DNA of 64,000 nt, from positions 992,001 to 1,056,000 of the forward strand of contig NZ_PPED02000001.1 of NCBI RefSeq assembly GCF_002899825.2, given 5' to 3'. Numbering within the stretch: the stretch's first letter is position 1; each line of letters begins with the position of its first letter. The DNA comes from Chryseobacterium phosphatilyticum (GTDB lineage Bacteria > Bacteroidota > Bacteroidia > Flavobacteriales > Weeksellaceae). The notes beneath the pieces were generated by a model. The model saw nothing but the letters and a program-made list of their open reading frames with translations, searched no databases and was not told the origin of the DNA. A program made the position numbers and the translations under genes. Positions 50,988-60,642 of this stretch are shown here, piece by piece.

Positions 50988-51341
50988 ATGCAAAAATTTC
51001 TCAGAGTCTTTTTTGTTTTCTCTTTATTCCTGATATTTATTTCTAATATCAGTGGTGTAACCACATGTTTTGATCATGCGAAACACTCCAAGAGTAAATT
51101 GATTTATAAAAAAGGGTCTAAAGAAGAAAAAATCCCTACCTTTTCTCAGGACGATGAATGCCAGTGTGCTCTTCATATGCATATGAATAATGTTCTCCTT
51201 CCTGAACCTTTGGACATGGATTTTGCCATCAATATCTCTAATGACAACGAAATGCCTCAACCAAAAGCTATTTCTTATCGTTGTCTCCTCGACTTTTTCA
51301 GTTCCAGGGCTCCCCCATCTGAATTTTTCACGGTAGCTTAA
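50988..51341 (+). CDS. Small secreted protein with metal-binding-type residues, upstream of a TonB receptor
   Basis: From ATG 50988 the protein has 117 residues and a signal peptide (about 1-24). The mature part has a CxC followed by HxH (DECQCALHMHMN) and ends with SSRAPPSEFF. The R-A/G-P-P ending is common in small exported proteins found beside TonB-dependent receptors (DUF2946/DUF6660-like), but the assignment here is tentative. Function is unknown; metal handling is suggested by the Cys/His cluster and the neighbours. It lies 131 bases before the receptor gene and probably shares its mRNA. Confidence 0.6.
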   Translation: MQKFLRVFFVFSLFLIFISNISGVTTCFDHAKHSKSKLIYKKGSKEEKIPTFSQDDECQCALHMHMNNVLLPEPLDMDFAINISNDNEMPQPKAISYRCLLDFFSSRAPPSEFFTVA

Positions 51342-51472
51342 ATTATACTACCGAGTTCTATGGATACAGATTCATTATTCTGTATCACTATTCTGTGGGT
51401 ATGTATGGTTGTATCAACAGCCTATATCCTTATTATTAATGGGGCGTATTCAATGCCCGTTTAAGCCTATTC

Positions 51473-53791
51473 ATGATTACCAATAATTTTTATTATCAGG
51501 GAATAATTCATTTTATTTCCCAAAATTCTGTAAGCTTTTTTAGTTTAAGTTTCATCGTAGCATCACCACTACTTCATGCGCAGTCCAAACCTCAGGATAC
51601 TTTATCGAAAATGGTACAAACCGTCGAAATTACCGGAAGGAAGTCTAAAGATTATACTTCTGATTATTCATTTGCCGCCACTAAGGTTGCCATGAAAAAT
51701 AAGGATCTTCCTTTAAGTCTTAATACCGTTACCAAGGAATTGATTACTGATCGTCAGGCTTTTCAGCTTGGAGATGTCATGAAAAATGTAAATGGTGTAT
51801 CCCCCTCAAGTTACTATAATCAATACAACATCCGGGGAATCAGTCAAAATGAAGAAGGCCAGATTATCAATGGGATGCGGACAAGGCAGTATTATTTTTT
51901 ACAGCCCATGACCTCCAATATTGAACGTGTGGAGGTTTTCAAAGGCCCGGCAAGCATTACCATGTCCAGTGTTGATCCCGGAGGAACAATTAATATGGTG
52001 ACCAAAAAGCCGTTATCAACTTCCAGGCACGAAGTCAGTCTATCAGGAGGTAGTTTCGATACCTTCCGTGTCACAACAGATCTTACAGGACCTCTTAACA
52101 AGAGCAAAACTCTTCTCTATCGTTTTAATGGAGCTTATCAAAATGCTCAGTCTTTCAGGGATCATGTTAAGAACAGTGGTATTTTACTTTCTCCTTCCCT
52201 TACCTTTATTCCAAATGAAAAAACATCTGTCAATGTAGAGATGATTTTTAATGATCTGTATGGAAATCTGGATCGGGGTCAGCCTATCTTCGGAGCTATT
52301 GCCGGGAAGACAGATCTTAACAGTACTCCAAGAACATTGAATCTGGGTGCTCCGGATGACTTTTTTAAAACCAGAGACCTCATTATCATGGGAAGTCTGT
52401 CTCACCATTTTAACCGATCCATCAGTTTTAACGCTTCTTACATGAAACAGTACTGGCGGGAAAACCTGCAGGAACACAGAACAACCAATTCTTTTGTTCC
52501 GGATATGAATAATCAACCTATTTCAAACCTTGCCATGATGCAGTTTGTTCAAAGAAAGCAAAAATGGGCAGTAGACAATATCAATGCCTATTTTAATTTC
52601 AATTTTAAAACCGGCTCATTTCAGCATCAGGCATTAATAGGATATGACAGTCAGATATGGGAAAAACGTAAAGATGGTCAACAAAACGCAGCAAGAGGTT
52701 TTCTTCTAAAAAACGGTTCTGTCGTTTCTTCTTACAATCCTTCCAATGCGGCTGATTATCAAACCATCAATTACTACGGAATCCTTTTACCTAAACCTAA
52801 TGTCAATCCGTTTGATCTGAGTCAGGGAGCAGAAAATCATCAGGGAAATGATTTTAATACAATGAATATTACAACCCAACTCCCTTCAGCCCTAACTACT
52901 ACTCATGCTGCTTATATACAGCATCTCCTGACCTGGAAAAAATTTAAGCTCTTATCAGGTATACGTCAGGAATGGTTTGAGGACACCACTAACTTCAGAG
53001 ATTCCAATGAGTCTTCTTTTCGCAACCATAAACTGCTCTACAGGTTGGGGATTACCTACAGTATTACAGATCACATTAATCTGTATGGAACCTACCTTAC
53101 GGGATACCAGCCGCAATCCAATACAGTCACACTAATGCCTAATACGTCGGCTCTTACCGGTTCTCAGTCTGCAGCGAGATTTAAACCTTTAACTTCTAAC
53201 CTTAAAGAACTGGGAATCAAGGCTCAGCTCTTTGGAAAAATATCACTGAATATTGCAGTGTATGAAATTAACCAGAGAAATATTCTGATTAATGCTAATA
53301 ATCCGTCGGAGCCAGATGAGCTCATCCAACGGGGAGCCGACCGTAGTAGAGGGTTTGAGGCCGAGTTTACAGGGCATATTCTTCCTCAATGGCACATTTA
53401 CGGGGGATACAGTTATATTGATGCTAAAATACTGGATGACACGACCCCTGACCTTGTAGGTAAAAGAAAAGAAAATACTTCTAAAAATTCAGTTAGTCTA
53501 TGGACACGTTATAACTTTTCGGCAATCAATGCACTCAAAGATTTTGGAATGGGTGCAGGAATGCTGTATCAGAGCTCAAAAGTCCCCTGGTTTACAAGAA
53601 GTTTTGAGCTTCCCGCTTATACCACAATAGACGCAGCAATCTATTACAGCCCGCCAAAATCTAATATACAGTTGTCTCTGAATCTGAATAATATCACCAA
53701 CAAAGTATACTGGATCGGTGCACAGAACTATCTTAGATTATTTCCGGGTACCCCAAGAAATTACTTACTAACTGCTACTTATAAATTTTAA
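51473..53791 (+). CDS. TonB-dependent siderophore receptor
   Basis: The 772-residue outer-membrane receptor has a signal (cleavage near residue 37, HAQ), a TonB box-like TVEITGRK, a plug domain (about 70-190; LPLSLNTVTKELITDRQAFQ, YNIRGISQNEEGQIINGMR, RVEVFKGPASITMSSVDPGG) and a 22-strand barrel ending in ATYKF with terminal Phe. The SxxxRGxxQ and GPAS patterns are those of siderophore (FhuA/FpvA-type) receptors. It is followed after three bases by ABC-2 exporter genes, an arrangement that links the ABC system to the same metal or siderophore. A Fur-like site was not identified. Confidence 0.9.
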   Translation: MITNNFYYQGIIHFISQNSVSFFSLSFIVASPLLHAQSKPQDTLSKMVQTVEITGRKSKDYTSDYSFAATKVAMKNKDLPLSLNTVTKELITDRQAFQLGDVMKNVNGVSPSSYYNQYNIRGISQNEEGQIINGMRTRQYYFLQPMTSNIERVEVFKGPASITMSSVDPGGTINMVTKKPLSTSRHEVSLSGGSFDTFRVTTDLTGPLNKSKTLLYRFNGAYQNAQSFRDHVKNSGILLSPSLTFIPNEKTSVNVEMIFNDLYGNLDRGQPIFGAIAGKTDLNSTPRTLNLGAPDDFFKTRDLIIMGSLSHHFNRSISFNASYMKQYWRENLQEHRTTNSFVPDMNNQPISNLAMMQFVQRKQKWAVDNINAYFNFNFKTGSFQHQALIGYDSQIWEKRKDGQQNAARGFLLKNGSVVSSYNPSNAADYQTINYYGILLPKPNVNPFDLSQGAENHQGNDFNTMNITTQLPSALTTTHAAYIQHLLTWKKFKLLSGIRQEWFEDTTNFRDSNESSFRNHKLLYRLGITYSITDHINLYGTYLTGYQPQSNTVTLMPNTSALTGSQSAARFKPLTSNLKELGIKAQLFGKISLNIAVYEINQRNILINANNPSEPDELIQRGADRSRGFEAEFTGHILPQWHIYGGYSYIDAKILDDTTPDLVGKRKENTSKNSVSLWTRYNFSAINALKDFGMGAGMLYQSSKVPWFTRSFELPAYTTIDAAIYYSPPKSNIQLSLNLNNITNKVYWIGAQNYLRLFPGTPRNYLLTATYKF

Positions 53792-53794
53792 ATT

Positions 53795-55240
53795 ATGGCT
53801 ATTTCAAATGTAAACCTGATCGTGAAAAAAACCTGGCAGGATTTGTTTAAAAGGAGGCAAAATCTGCTTATTATGATCATTGTACTTCTATTCTGTATGC
53901 TTAGCGTTGGCATAGGGTATACAAAATATACGGATAATTTCTCAACAATAAAGCAATACCGGGAAGAGGTCCGGGAAAACTGGGAACACAGACCTGACAA
54001 GCATCCGCACCGCATGGCTCATTATGGTTATTTGGTTTTCCGTATCGGTCATCCACTGAGTATTTTTGATAACGGGCTGGATGATTATCTCGGAAACGTT
54101 ATATTTCTGGAAGCTCATAAACAGAATACGGCTAATCTTTCAGAAGCGGGAGGCTCAGGCACTTTGGTCAGATTCGGATCTTTCAGCAGTGCTTTTATCC
54201 TTCAGAGTATTATTCCCCTTATTATTCTTTTTTCAGGATTTGGATTAATTGTACAGGAGCGTGAGCATGCAACATTAAAAATCATGAGTGTACAAGGAGC
54301 CTCGGGAAGAGAACTTATCTGGGGAAAAATTCTGGGGCTATGGTTCTTTTCTTTGTGTTTTTTAATTCCGGTAGTTCCCGTTGTATTCGTGGCAGCTTCC
54401 ATGTCAGAAACCACAAGCCTGACTGATATTTCCCTAAGATTATCATTTTTACTCCCGGCTTACATGATTTATTATTTCTTCATCAGTACCTTGACGGTTG
54501 TAGTATCTGCAAACAGTAAAACGACTTCATCAGCATTGATCAGCCTTATTGGATTCTGGCTTCTTTTCATTATTATTTTGCCTAAAGGAATTCAATTTGC
54601 AGCGCAAAACCTATACCCTTCTCCATCCCGTATTGCCTTTGAAACCAATCTCGAAAAAGATATTTTAAAATCAGGAGACAGCCATAATCCGGATGATCCG
54701 CACTTTAAAAAAATTAAAGATTCTTTACTGTCTCGTTATAAAGTGAACTCTACCGACGAACTTCCCTTTAACTATGGAGGATTTGTAATGAAAGAGGGGG
54801 AAAAAATGAGTTCATCTATCTATATCCGACATCAGAAAAATCTGCAAAATATTTATCAGCAGCAGCAAAATCTGACAGACCTATCAGGGTTCATCAACCC
54901 GGCTCTTGCTATTAAAAATTTCTCGATGATATCAACAGGAACTGATTTTTTTTCATTTACACAATTTCAAAAACAGGCTGAAAAGTACCGATATCAAATG
55001 GCTCAGCATTTAAATAATTTGCAGATTGAGCATATCAGCAATATAAAACCTGAAAAAGGAGGACCTCCTGCGATCATCGATCATGATAACTGGAAGAAAT
55101 TTCCGGATTTTAATTATCAGTATACTCCTTTATCTGATGGTATAAAAGAACAATCCATACCAGGCATTGCATTGCTTGTCTGGTTGGCTATATGCATCAT
55201 TATGATCGAAATAAATGGAAGAAAATTAAAATTAATCTAA
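53795..55240 (+). CDS. ABC-2 type permease subunit (DUF3526-like), first of a pair
   Basis: The 481-residue protein has an N-terminal membrane segment (about residues 24-43), a large extracytoplasmic domain, and then a block of membrane segments (about 130-275) with GFGLIVQEREHATLKIMSVQGASGRELIWGK (abbreviated pattern QEREHATLKIMSVQ), followed by another soluble loop and a last segment near the end. The architecture of long loops and an ABC-2 core fits DUF3526-type permeases. The stop codon of this gene directly abuts the start of the second permease. It probably forms an exporter with genes at 55241 and 56581. Confidence 0.8.
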   Translation: MAISNVNLIVKKTWQDLFKRRQNLLIMIIVLLFCMLSVGIGYTKYTDNFSTIKQYREEVRENWEHRPDKHPHRMAHYGYLVFRIGHPLSIFDNGLDDYLGNVIFLEAHKQNTANLSEAGGSGTLVRFGSFSSAFILQSIIPLIILFSGFGLIVQEREHATLKIMSVQGASGRELIWGKILGLWFFSLCFLIPVVPVVFVAASMSETTSLTDISLRLSFLLPAYMIYYFFISTLTVVVSANSKTTSSALISLIGFWLLFIIILPKGIQFAAQNLYPSPSRIAFETNLEKDILKSGDSHNPDDPHFKKIKDSLLSRYKVNSTDELPFNYGGFVMKEGEKMSSSIYIRHQKNLQNIYQQQQNLTDLSGFINPALAIKNFSMISTGTDFFSFTQFQKQAEKYRYQMAQHLNNLQIEHISNIKPEKGGPPAIIDHDNWKKFPDFNYQYTPLSDGIKEQSIPGIALLVWLAICIIMIEINGRKLKLI

Positions 55241-56587
55241 ATGAATCATTATTTATATACCCAATTTTATCGCAATAAAGCATACATCGTTGCTTTGCTA
55301 TTCTTGTTCATCGCAGGTCTTATGGCTATTTTCACAGGAAAAAAATTTCTGGAACGAAATGAAGATATTATTTCAAAAAGCGGAACATTTCAAAAGGAAA
55401 GCATTGAAAGAAATACCCGGTTTCATAAGGATGACCTCGGGCTTGTTTTGTACTATATTAAATTTAATTTAGTCAATGAAACACCCAGACTGGCTGCCTT
55501 AAATATTGGACTGCGAGATTTAAACCCTTCTATTCAAGGAGTCACCATCCGTAATCTGGAAGAACAACGCTACAATTCAGACTTTTATAATCCCGCCAAT
55601 GCTGCGGCAGGAAACTTCGATTTTAGTTTCGTTGTGGTTTTCCTTTTTCCATTGGTTATTGTTACGTTTTGTTATAATCTGATTTCTGAGGAAGAAGAAA
55701 GAGGAACCTGGAAGCTTCTTGCTGTGCAAAGTGGCAATTTAAAAAGACTGATGGATCATAAAATGATGATACGGCTCTTTGCAATAACCTTAGTATATGG
55801 AGTTTTACTGATCATTGCTTCCATTTGGATACAAATACCTTTAAACAAATACTATATTGCTTTTATCATCAGCGGATGGCTTTATATCCTATTTTGGTTT
55901 GCTCTGTGCAGGTGGATCATTTCCTTTAGAAAATCATCTGCACAGAATGCGTTAATACTGCTTATTGTATGGGTGAGCATTAATTTTATTATTCCAATGA
56001 GCAGTAATATTCTGATTCAGAAAATCTATCCTGTACATGAATCACTGAAAGCTGTCATGGAACAAAGAGACGGCTATCATAATAAATGGGATGAGGCGAA
56101 ACGCCCTACTATGGAAAAGTTTTACAGAGTATATCCTCAATACAGAAATTTCGTCGTTGAAGAAAACGACAAGTTCACGTGGACCTGGTATTACGCCATG
56201 CAGCATATGGGTGATCTGGAATCTTCAGCCTCTTCAAAACAGTATACCGAAAAAATGCTAAAAAGAAACCAGGCGGCCAGCTATCTGGGATATCTCCTTC
56301 CGAATCTTCATACCCAGCTCATCGAAAGCCATCTGGCAAAAACTGATATGGAAAATCATTTACAATATGCCTCCTCGCTCACTACATTTCATGAAGAAAA
56401 ACGTTTATTCTTCTACCCGCTTATTTTCTCAGGAAAGAACACTGAATCTGTAGACTGGCCAGGGCAAACTATAAAAGTATTCAGCGTTTCTGAAAACTTA
56501 CAGCTGCTATCGCTTTTTCTTCCTTATCTGATTTTCATTTCCTTATTTATTATCCTTTCACAAAACAAATACAGAAGACTATGTTAA
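55241..56587 (+). CDS. ABC-2 type permease subunit (DUF3526), second of a pair
   Basis: The 448-residue protein repeats the layout of its neighbour: an N-terminal membrane segment (residues 12-32), a loop, then EEEERGTWKLLAVQSGNLKRL before a run of membrane segments, a second soluble loop with the DLESSASSKQYTEKM segment and a final membrane helix. It overlaps the ATPase gene by seven bases, evidence of translational coupling. The two permeases are distant paralogs. Confidence 0.8.
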   Translation: MNHYLYTQFYRNKAYIVALLFLFIAGLMAIFTGKKFLERNEDIISKSGTFQKESIERNTRFHKDDLGLVLYYIKFNLVNETPRLAALNIGLRDLNPSIQGVTIRNLEEQRYNSDFYNPANAAAGNFDFSFVVVFLFPLVIVTFCYNLISEEEERGTWKLLAVQSGNLKRLMDHKMMIRLFAITLVYGVLLIIASIWIQIPLNKYYIAFIISGWLYILFWFALCRWIISFRKSSAQNALILLIVWVSINFIIPMSSNILIQKIYPVHESLKAVMEQRDGYHNKWDEAKRPTMEKFYRVYPQYRNFVVEENDKFTWTWYYAMQHMGDLESSASSKQYTEKMLKRNQAASYLGYLLPNLHTQLIESHLAKTDMENHLQYASSLTTFHEEKRLFFYPLIFSGKNTESVDWPGQTIKVFSVSENLQLLSLFLPYLIFISLFIILSQNKYRRLC

Positions 56588-57276
56588 AAACAATCAACCT
56601 ACATAAGAAATACAACGACTTTACAGCACTTCATTCTCTTAATCTGGAAGTAAAGAAAGGGGAAATATTTGCCCTTCTCGGACAAAACGGAGCGGGTAAA
56701 AGCACAACCATCAATATTATTCTGGGGCTTATTAAAGCTACTTCCGGTGATGCTTTCATTCATGATATCTCGGTAAATGACCATCCTCAAAAGATAAAAC
56801 AACACCTTGCTTATATTCCTGAAACCGTACTTTTATATCCTCATCTTACCGGAATAGAAAATCTGGACTTCTTTTCTAAAATTGCCGGATTTAATTACCA
56901 AAAAGAAGAACTATCAGCATTATTACTGCGGACCGGTCTTCAGGAAACAGCCCATCATAAAGCATTGGGAGGATATTCTAAGGGAATGCGCCAAAAGGTT
57001 GGAATTGCTATTGCGCTTGCGAAAGATGCAAAAGTACTTTTATTGGATGAACCCACCAGTGGGCTGGATCCAATAGCTACAGCAGAGTTTACAGAAATTG
57101 TCCGACAGCTGGGCAAAGAAGACCGAACGGTGTTGATGGCAACGCATGATATCTTTAATGCAGCAAGTGTTGCAACTCATATTGGTATTATGAAACAGGG
57201 GGAACTGGTACAGCATGTCCCTTCAAAAGCATTTACTGCACAGGAATTACAGGAATTATATCTGAAAACAATTTGA
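56581..57276 (+). CDS. ABC transporter ATP-binding protein
   Basis: The 231-residue ATPase has Walker A (GQNGAGKST, about residues 36-44), the signature GGYSKGMRQKVGIA (about 129-142), Walker B (VLLLDEPTSGLDP, about 153-165) and the switch His in MATHD. It powers the two DUF3526-type permeases upstream. NosF-like wording makes export across the inner membrane likely. It overlaps the permease gene by seven bases and ends the TonB/ABC unit at a terminator. Confidence 0.95.
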   Translation: MLKTINLHKKYNDFTALHSLNLEVKKGEIFALLGQNGAGKSTTINIILGLIKATSGDAFIHDISVNDHPQKIKQHLAYIPETVLLYPHLTGIENLDFFSKIAGFNYQKEELSALLLRTGLQETAHHKALGGYSKGMRQKVGIAIALAKDAKVLLLDEPTSGLDPIATAEFTEIVRQLGKEDRTVLMATHDIFNAASVATHIGIMKQGELVQHVPSKAFTAQELQELYLKTI

Positions 57277-57330
57277 TGATGTATCTTCTCACAACCTGTT
57301 GTCTGGGAGATTAAGCATTCCATTCTAATA

Positions 57331-57365
57331 AAAATGCCAAACGGAAATAACTGTTTGGCATTTTT
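57331..57365. terminator. Bidirectional terminator
   Basis: Perfect 12-bp arms AAAATGCCAAAC (57331-57342) and GTTTGGCATTTT (57353-57364), ten-base loop, T-run following and A-run preceding. It separates the convergent ABC operon and marR-like gene. Confidence 0.9.
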
Positions 57366-57403
57366 ATTTGTTTATAAGTTCAGAAAAAAGACTTATCTAT
57401 TGA

Positions 57404-58084
57404 TTAGTTCTTTCCTATTGAATATTCTTCATAAACTGTTGTAATGAGATCTTCGGAATGAAGGTTTCTTGCGAAGATAGGATAATGAAAACGATCCAGT
57501 TTGTTAAGAATTCGGATAAGATCCATTTTCTCGTTGTAGGTAAGGTTTCCGGCTACAATTTTGGTTGCCTGTCGGATCTTCGCCATCTGTCGTTCCAATG
57601 CCTGCAACCCTTCCTGTGAAATATGAATGAGTTTACTTCGTTTATCAATATTAGAGTCAATCTGTTCTACCCAACCATGACGAAGCAAACGGGCAATGAT
57701 TAACATTCCGACAGGTTTTTCTTGGATATTCTTTTTAATAAGCTCCATCTTGGTCATCTGCCCGAAAGCTTTAAGGTTGATCAGGTAAATAAAGTCTTCC
57801 TGAGTCGAAAACTCGGAATCTGAAATAGCAGACTTGGAATAGGTTTTTGCATATCGGTTGAGATGAACCAATAATGTATTGATGGCACTTTCCGGTGTTC
57901 TCCCATTTTCTTTTCCTTCCCAGTATGGTTCATCAGTGTTTTCGGCCTGTACAGGGTGTTCTTTATCAAACATCCATGCCTTAAAGCCTTTAAGGGTTGC
58001 GGGATAGGACTCAGGATAAGCCTGAACTTCTGTTTCAAACTCCTCAAGCAGCCCCATAAAATCCTTGATCAGTGTGTAATTCAT
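57404..58084 (-). CDS. MarR-like winged-helix protein
   Basis: The 226-residue protein has an unusual N-terminal ~95 residues (with PESYPATLKGFKAWMFDKEH) and a C-terminal winged helix: FGQMTKMELIKKNIQEKPVG, IARLLRHGWVEQIDSNIDKRSKLIHIS and GLQALERQMAKIRQATKIV. Size exceeds the ~150-residue MarR norm because of the N-terminal part. A minus-strand -7 box TATATTTG (58102-58109) lies 18 bases before the start. It lies between the ferrochelatase gene and the TonB/ABC genes, so a role in iron or haem control is plausible but unproven. Confidence 0.75.
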   Translation of the reverse strand: MNYTLIKDFMGLLEEFETEVQAYPESYPATLKGFKAWMFDKEHPVQAENTDEPYWEGKENGRTPESAINTLLVHLNRYAKTYSKSAISDSEFSTQEDFIYLINLKAFGQMTKMELIKKNIQEKPVGMLIIARLLRHGWVEQIDSNIDKRSKLIHISQEGLQALERQMAKIRQATKIVAGNLTYNEKMDLIRILNKLDRFHYPIFARNLHSEDLITTVYEEYSIGKN

Positions 58085-58133
58085 TTTGATTAAATAGTTT
58101 ACAAATATACCTTTTTAAAAGCTTATCGTTAAT

Positions 58134-59162
58134 TTACACCAAATAGAACTGATTGAGTTTTTCTTCACAAAGAGTTCTGATGACTTCAATCCAGCGATCC
58201 TCGTCATTTAAACACGACAGGTAAGTAAAACTTTCTCCTCCTGCTTGCAGAAATTGTTCTTTCCCTTCCACAGATATTTCTTCCAGGGTTTCAAGACAAT
58301 CGGAGACGAAGGCAGGACATACTATAACCAGTTTTTTTATACCTTTTGCCGGAATGGTTTCCAGCGTATGATCTGTATAAGGCTCTATCCATTTATCTTT
58401 TCCCAGTCTCGATTGAAAGGAGACAATAACTTTATCTTTCGGTAATTCCAGTTTTTTGATTACCGTTTCAGTGGTATTGAAACATTGATGACGATAGCAG
58501 AACGGATGGCTGGGATTGGTTTCCCTGGAACAGCAATCATTCAGATTACAGGTTTTTGTAGGGTCTGTCTTATAAATATGTCTTTCCGGGACTCCATGAT
58601 AGGAAAACAATAAAGCATCAAAGTTCTCGGGAAGTTTCTCCCTGATGCTTTCTGCCAGACAATCAGTATAAAGTTCCCTATGATAAAAAGGCTGAATATA
58701 ATTGATTTTTATATCAGGAAATTTTTTCTTTCTTATTTCTTCCGCTTTTTCAATAACCGTTTCTGTAGTACTCATCGCGTATTGCGGATAGAGCGGAAAC
58801 AAAACGATCTCAGAAACTCCCTTTTCAATCAGATTTCTGATACCTGTTTCAATACTTGGTTCGGCATATCTCATTCCGATTTCTACCGGTACATTTACTC
58901 TCTTTTGAAGCTTTTGCTGAACTTTTTTGGTAATCACAATCAAGGGCGAGCCCTCCTCTGTCCAAACTGTTTTATAAGCTTCAGCTGATTTTGCGGGTCT
59001 GGTTTTCAAAATAATTCCCTGAACCAGAAGTGCCCTGAAAATCCACCGATAATCAATCACTTTTTCATCCATCAGAAATTCATCAAGATATTCTTTCACA
59101 TCTTCGACTGCGGTTGATCTTGGAGAACCAAGATTAATCAATAAAATTCCTTTTTTAGCCAA
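58134..59162 (-). CDS. hemH: Ferrochelatase
   Basis: The 342-residue enzyme inserts ferrous iron into protoporphyrin IX, the last step of haem synthesis. The family patterns are GILLINLGSPRSTAVEDVKEYL at the start (quoted in part), LFPLYPQYAMSTTE, LLFSYHGVPERHI with the metal-binding His, and CLETLEEISVEG with the catalytic Glu. Four cysteines (CNLNDCC, C.RHQC) recall the [2Fe-2S]-type or ligand-rich members. It lies 28 bases after the photolyase gene, likely the same operon. Confidence 0.95.
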   Translation of the reverse strand: MAKKGILLINLGSPRSTAVEDVKEYLDEFLMDEKVIDYRWIFRALLVQGIILKTRPAKSAEAYKTVWTEEGSPLIVITKKVQQKLQKRVNVPVEIGMRYAEPSIETGIRNLIEKGVSEIVLFPLYPQYAMSTTETVIEKAEEIRKKKFPDIKINYIQPFYHRELYTDCLAESIREKLPENFDALLFSYHGVPERHIYKTDPTKTCNLNDCCSRETNPSHPFCYRHQCFNTTETVIKKLELPKDKVIVSFQSRLGKDKWIEPYTDHTLETIPAKGIKKLVIVCPAFVSDCLETLEEISVEGKEQFLQAGGESFTYLSCLNDEDRWIEVIRTLCEEKLNQFYLV

Positions 59163-59190
59163 TGTTTTTTATTTTTAATAGTCCATATAT

Positions 59191-60474
59191 TTATTCTGCC
59201 AATGCTTCTTTATACGTTTGCAATGCCCGTTCCCTGGCTGTTGCATGATCTATAATGGGCTCTTCTTTATAATGCTCAGGAAGCCATTTCTTAATATATT
59301 CTGCATCTTTATCAAATTTTTTCGCTTGTTCATAGGGGTTGAAAATTCTGAAATAGGGTGCCGCATCACAACCACATCCTGCAGCCCATTGCCAGTTACC
59401 ATTATTGGCAGCGAGATCATAATCCAACAATTTCGCGGCAAAATAAGCTTCTCCCCACCTCCAATCGATGAGCAGATGTTTGGTAAGGAAACTTGCGGTG
59501 ATCATTCTTACCCTGTTATGCATAAACCCTGTTTCATTGAGTTGTCTTATCCCTGCATCCACTATCGGATATCCTGTTTTTCCTTCACACCAGGCTTTAA
59601 ATTCTTTTTCGTTATTTCTCCAGACAATATTTTCATATTTCTTTTTAAAACATTGGTGAACAACTTTTGGAAAGTGAAACAGAATCTGCATAAAAAATTC
59701 TCTCCAGATCAGTTCATTAAGCCATATTTCATTATGCTCAACTGCATATTGTACACAACTCCTGATTGAAATAGTTCCAAAACGAAGGGCAATTCCAAGA
59801 TGTGTGGTATGGTCCATCGCAGGAAAATCTCGGTATTTTCCGTAGGAATCTATTATTGTTTTTTCCAGCGTAGGCTTTGTAAACACAATATCTGTTTTTT
59901 CAAATCCTATTGCTTGTAATGAAATGATTTCTGAAGATCCCTCAGATTTTGCAAAATGTTTCCACTCGACACTAACGGGTTCAATCTTTTTCAAGCGCTC
60001 TTTCCATTTTTTTGAGTAGGGAGTAAAAATGGTGTATGGAGAACCGTCACTTTTTACAATATCATTTTTTTCAAATATCACCTGATCCTTGAAATCTTTA
60101 AATTGGATATGATGTTGAGAAAGCAGATCTGATATTTGTTGATCACGTTGAATAGCATTAGGTTCATAATCTCTATTACAAAATACGGTATCCACTGTAA
60201 AATCACCGGCAATTTTTTCAAAAACCTCTGTAGGTGTTCCATGATACACATAAAGCCGACTATCATGCTCTTTCAATTCTTCATGAATGCTTTGTAATGC
60301 CTGATGAATATAATCTACCCTTCTGTCATTTTTGTCCTGAAGCTGATCCAATATCCCCGAATCGAAAATAAAAACAGGGATCACCTGCAATCCTGAATGA
60401 AGAGCGTGGTAAAGTCCAATATTATCTTCTATCCTCAGATCTCTTCTAAACCAAAAAATATTTACTTTATCCAT
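59191..60474 (-). CDS. phrB: Cryptochrome/deoxyribodipyrimidine photolyase family protein
   Basis: The 427-residue flavoprotein has the N-terminal alpha/beta domain (IFWFRRDLRIEDNIGLYHAL) and the C-terminal FAD domain with NELIWREFFMQILFHFP, KAWCEGKTGYPIVDAGIRQL, MHNRVRMITASFLTKHLLIDWRWGE and LAANNGNWQWAAGCGCDAAPYFRIFNP (each cited here only to mark order). The Trp and Asn positions of the electron-transfer chain look preserved, so it is probably a CPD photolyase. A minus-strand -7 box TATATTTG (60542-60549) lies about 70 bases upstream. It is followed by hemH 28 bases later, an odd pairing of DNA repair and haem synthesis. Confidence 0.9.
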   Translation of the reverse strand: MDKVNIFWFRRDLRIEDNIGLYHALHSGLQVIPVFIFDSGILDQLQDKNDRRVDYIHQALQSIHEELKEHDSRLYVYHGTPTEVFEKIAGDFTVDTVFCNRDYEPNAIQRDQQISDLLSQHHIQFKDFKDQVIFEKNDIVKSDGSPYTIFTPYSKKWKERLKKIEPVSVEWKHFAKSEGSSEIISLQAIGFEKTDIVFTKPTLEKTIIDSYGKYRDFPAMDHTTHLGIALRFGTISIRSCVQYAVEHNEIWLNELIWREFFMQILFHFPKVVHQCFKKKYENIVWRNNEKEFKAWCEGKTGYPIVDAGIRQLNETGFMHNRVRMITASFLTKHLLIDWRWGEAYFAAKLLDYDLAANNGNWQWAAGCGCDAAPYFRIFNPYEQAKKFDKDAEYIKKWLPEHYKEEPIIDHATARERALQTYKEALAE

Positions 60475-60541
60475 GACTTATTATTTAAAAATGTAATCAT
60501 TATCTATCCGTATTTAAAAGCAACAACAAAAACATATATTA

Positions 60542-60549
60542 CAAATATA
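60542..60549 (-). promoter_or_regulatory. -7 box of the photolyase-hemH unit
   Basis: TATATTTG on the minus strand, about 68 bases before the photolyase start. No dyad was seen next to it. Confidence 0.6.
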
Positions 60550-60642
60550 CCATTAAAAATAAATAAAAAGAATATTAATAAACTAATTATTTTTATACGG
60601 TATAAAATTTGTTGAAAAATAAACACGACTAATAATAATGGT

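Noticed and set aside
59218..59769. 183-codon frame antisense to the photolyase gene
   Set aside because: It overlaps a strongly conserved coding region and has an irregular Cys/Phe-rich composition typical of a shadow frame.
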